From Hyphomicrobiaceae bacterium UBA7697 (GTDB lineage Bacteria > Pseudomonadota > Alphaproteobacteria > Rhizobiales > Methyloligellaceae): a DNA stretch of 64,000 nt. Each line of letters opens with the position of its first letter. The stretch's first letter is position 1. The DNA is taken from the NCBI GenBank assembly GCA_002482645.1, contig DLGJ01000012.1:221534-285533 (forward strand). The letters run 5' to 3'. The notes under the pieces were generated by a model. It was not told the DNA's origin. It saw nothing but the letters and a program-made list of their open reading frames with translations, and did not search any database. Position numbers and translations under genes: made by a program. Positions 62,018-64,000 of the stretch are shown one piece after another.

Positions 62018-63907
62018 ATGTTCACGCTGGATTCCATCACCTTGCGCCTCGGCGGCCATGTCATTTTGGACCGCGCCTCCGTCGCCATGCCGCCGAAAGC
62101 CCGCGTGGGGCTCGTCGGCCGCAACGGCGCGGGCAAGTCTTCGCTGCTGAAGATGATCGCCGGGCTTTACGAGCCCGACGACGGCCGCATCGAGGCACCG
62201 GCCGGTACCCGGATCGGCTATCTTGCGCAGGACGCGCCGGGCGGCCTTGCGACGCCGTTCGAGACCGTTCTGGCCGCCGATACGGAGCGCGCGGCGCTTC
62301 TCGACGAAGCCGAGACGGCCACCGATCCACATCGTATCGCCGAGATTCACGAACGGCTGAACGCCATCGACGCGCATGGGGCACCCGCGCGGGCTGCCCG
62401 CATTCTTGCCGGTCTCGGCTTTCCCGAGGAGGCGCAGCACCGGCCGCTGGATCAGTTTTCCGGTGGCTGGCGCATGCGCGTCGCGCTTGCCGCGCTGCTG
62501 TTCTCCGAGCCCGACCTGCTTTTGTTGGACGAGCCGTCGAACCATCTCGATCTCGAAGCGGCTGTGTGGCTCGAGACGTTCCTTCGGGCCTATCCGGCGA
62601 GCTTGATCGTGGTGAGCCACGAGCGCGACATGCTGAACAATGTCGCCAGTCACATCGTCCACGTGGATCACGGCAAGACGACGCTCTATGCGGGCAATTA
62701 CGATCAGTTCGAGCGGCAACGGCACGAGCGCCAGGCCCAGGACGCCGCGATGCGCGAGAAGCAAGAGGCCAAGCGCAAGAAGCTCCAGGCCTATGTGGAT
62801 CGCTGGCGCTACAAGGCCCACACCGCCCGGCAGGCGCAGAGCCGCTTGAAAGCGCTGCAACGGATGGCGCCGGCCGCCGAAATCTTCGACGACGCCTCGC
62901 TCGTGTTCGACTTCCCCTCGCCGAAAGAGGTGAAGCCGCCGCTTCTGATGCTCGAAGACGTGGCGGTGGGTTATGCAACCGGAAAGCCGGTGCTCTCGCA
63001 TGTCGATCTGCGCATCGATCCGGATGACCGCATCGCGCTCGTGGGGCGGAACGGCAACGGCAAGACGACGCTGGCCCGCGCCCTTGCCGGCGACCTCGTG
63101 CCAATGTCCGGGGCGATCAAGTCGAGCGGCAAACTCGCCGTGGGCTATTTCGCCCAGCACCAGATCGAGGAACTCGTTCCCGGCGATACGCCGCTTCAGC
63201 ATATGGAGCGCCTGCTGCCGGACGCGAAGCCCGGCAAGGTTCGCAACCATCTCGCGCGGTTCGGTTTCTCCGGCGACAAAGTGAGCATCGCGGTGCGCGC
63301 TCTGTCGGGTGGGGAGCGCGCGCGTCTTTCGCTCGCGCTTGTGACGCGCGACGCGCCGCATATCCTGATCCTCGACGAGCCTACCAACCATCTCGATGTG
63401 GATGCGCGCGAGGCTTTGGTGCAGGCGCTCGCGGGCTTCGGCGGTGCGGTCATCGTGGTCAGCCACGACCGGCATTTGCTGAGCCTCATCGCAGACCGGC
63501 TGCTGCTGGTGGACGGCGGCACGGCGCGCGAGTTCGACGGCACGCTCGACGACTATCGCGACAGCATTTTGGGTGCGGCCAGGTCGAGGAAGGACAAGGA
63601 TCGACCCGACGCGATCAGGGACCTTGTTTCGAAGGCCGAGCGCAAGGAGAAGCGCAAAGCGGCGGCGGATGCGCGCGAGCGCACCAAGCCGTTACGCAAG
63701 GCCGTCGCCCAAGCCGAGGCCGACATGAAGACGCTGTCCGCCAAGCGCGATGCGGTGGACGCCAAGCTGATCGAGGCGGCACCGTCCGAGGCGAGCGAGC
63801 TCATGAAGCAGCGCGGGCGGATTGCGCGCGACCTCGAAGACGCCGAGGCGCGCTGGCTTGAGGCGAGCGAGGCGGTCGAAGCCGCCATGGCCGGGCTCGA
63901 GGCCTAA
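62018..63907 (+). CDS. ABC-F family ATPase
   Basis: The 629-residue protein has two ATPase domains without membrane parts. Walker A sites are GRNGAGKSSLLK and GRNGNGKTTLAR, signatures FSGGWRMRV and LSGGERARLS, Walker B sites LLLLDEPSNHLD and ILILDEPTNHLD. A charged linker (about 230-290, the P-site tRNA interaction motif region) and a C-terminal coiled coil (KRKAAADARERTKPLRKAVA) are present. ABC-F proteins act on ribosomes. It fits the Uup/YheS group; resistance is not implied. Confidence 0.9.
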   Translation: MFTLDSITLRLGGHVILDRASVAMPPKARVGLVGRNGAGKSSLLKMIAGLYEPDDGRIEAPAGTRIGYLAQDAPGGLATPFETVLAADTERAALLDEAETATDPHRIAEIHERLNAIDAHGAPARAARILAGLGFPEEAQHRPLDQFSGGWRMRVALAALLFSEPDLLLLDEPSNHLDLEAAVWLETFLRAYPASLIVVSHERDMLNNVASHIVHVDHGKTTLYAGNYDQFERQRHERQAQDAAMREKQEAKRKKLQAYVDRWRYKAHTARQAQSRLKALQRMAPAAEIFDDASLVFDFPSPKEVKPPLLMLEDVAVGYATGKPVLSHVDLRIDPDDRIALVGRNGNGKTTLARALAGDLVPMSGAIKSSGKLAVGYFAQHQIEELVPGDTPLQHMERLLPDAKPGKVRNHLARFGFSGDKVSIAVRALSGGERARLSLALVTRDAPHILILDEPTNHLDVDAREALVQALAGFGGAVIVVSHDRHLLSLIADRLLLVDGGTAREFDGTLDDYRDSILGAARSRKDKDRPDAIRDLVSKAERKEKRKAAADARERTKPLRKAVAQAEADMKTLSAKRDAVDAKLIEAAPSEASELMKQRGRIARDLEDAEARWLEASEAVEAAMAGLEA

Positions 63908-63928
63908 ACGAACGCGCCCAAAACAAAA

Positions 63929-63950
63929 CGGGCGCCCCGAGGGACGCCCG
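63929..63950. terminator. Hairpin terminator at the window end
   Basis: CGGGCG / CGCCCG arms form a GC-rich stem after the ABC-F gene. TTTTGTTTT follows on the minus strand, so it may mainly end a minus-strand gene lying beyond the window. Confidence 0.65.
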
Positions 63951-64000
63951 CTTCAAAGTCCGCAATACCGCTCGCGCCTAGGTCGTGGACTCATAAGTTT

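Noticed and set aside
60608..63475. A 955-codon open frame on the minus strand
   Set aside because: It is antisense to the HerA-like and ABC-F genes, has low-complexity His/Arg/Asp-rich composition and no domain; a GC-rich shadow frame.
63975..64000. Possible insertion-sequence end at the window edge
   Set aside because: A sequence with a vague likeness to an IS terminus is cut by the window; no transposase or matching inverted repeat is visible.

Overview
The window is GC-rich DNA with alphaproteobacterial gene content. It most resembles a methylotrophic member of the Hyphomicrobiales (Hyphomicrobium, Methyloceanibacter or Methyloligella type). This placement rests on gene content only. It is supported by a trimethylamine/dimethylamine dehydrogenase tail with its own electron-transfer flavoprotein, a gamma-glutamylmethylamide (GMA)/N-methylglutamate gene set, methylmalonyl-CoA mutase with MeaB, a phasin, and an ELM1-family protein. 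No tRNA, rRNA, CRISPR array or complete mobile element was seen.

Bases 1-5800 (+): the 3' end of a methylated-amine dehydrogenase gene, a membrane Fe-S oxidoreductase, a repeat protein of HEAT/LRV type, and etfB-etfA. Together they look like an electron path from di- or trimethylamine through ETF to the quinone pool. Bases 5868-12650 are mostly on the minus strand: a PAS/degenerate-GGDEF protein, a NarL-type response regulator with a soluble histidine kinase, a universal stress protein and RibBA. A divergent XRE-cupin regulator (+) sits among them.

Bases 13030-21314 (+) are the core of the window: an FAD amine oxidoreductase, a GMA synthetase-like enzyme (gmaS), a three-gene N-methylglutamate synthase (mgsABC), an unrecognised 132-residue protein and an APC permease. 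The usual four-subunit N-methylglutamate dehydrogenase genes (mgdABCD) are not in the window, and the FAD protein occupies their logical place. Demethylation by the upstream dehydrogenase would give methylamine, which this second cluster could process. A TCAA-N5-TTGA palindrome lies before both the XRE-cupin gene and the FAD gene and may be a shared operator.

Bases 21600-48250 are mainly housekeeping and envelope genes: an outer-membrane barrel protein with two CtrA-like boxes upstream, RNase T2, an M20 peptidase, a cold-shock protein, RlpA-like and MltB-like cell-wall enzymes, DoxX, a 39-residue lipoprotein, UvrB, an FNT channel, a DUF4239 membrane protein, a highly repetitive histone-H1-like protein, an aspartate aminotransferase, a Mop-type protein, a hydrolase/VOC pair, an EF-G paralogue, a class V aminotransferase, a nuclease/transglycosylase pair and a phasin.

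Bases 48450-63907 hold an OPT transporter, thioredoxin reductase, an ELM1 protein, an Lrp/AsnC regulator, a Tat-exported beta-helix protein with a pyroglutamyl-peptidase, the meaB-mcmA-mcmB block, a HerA-like ATPase and an ABC-F ATPase. Functions come from motif reading by eye; no database search was run.
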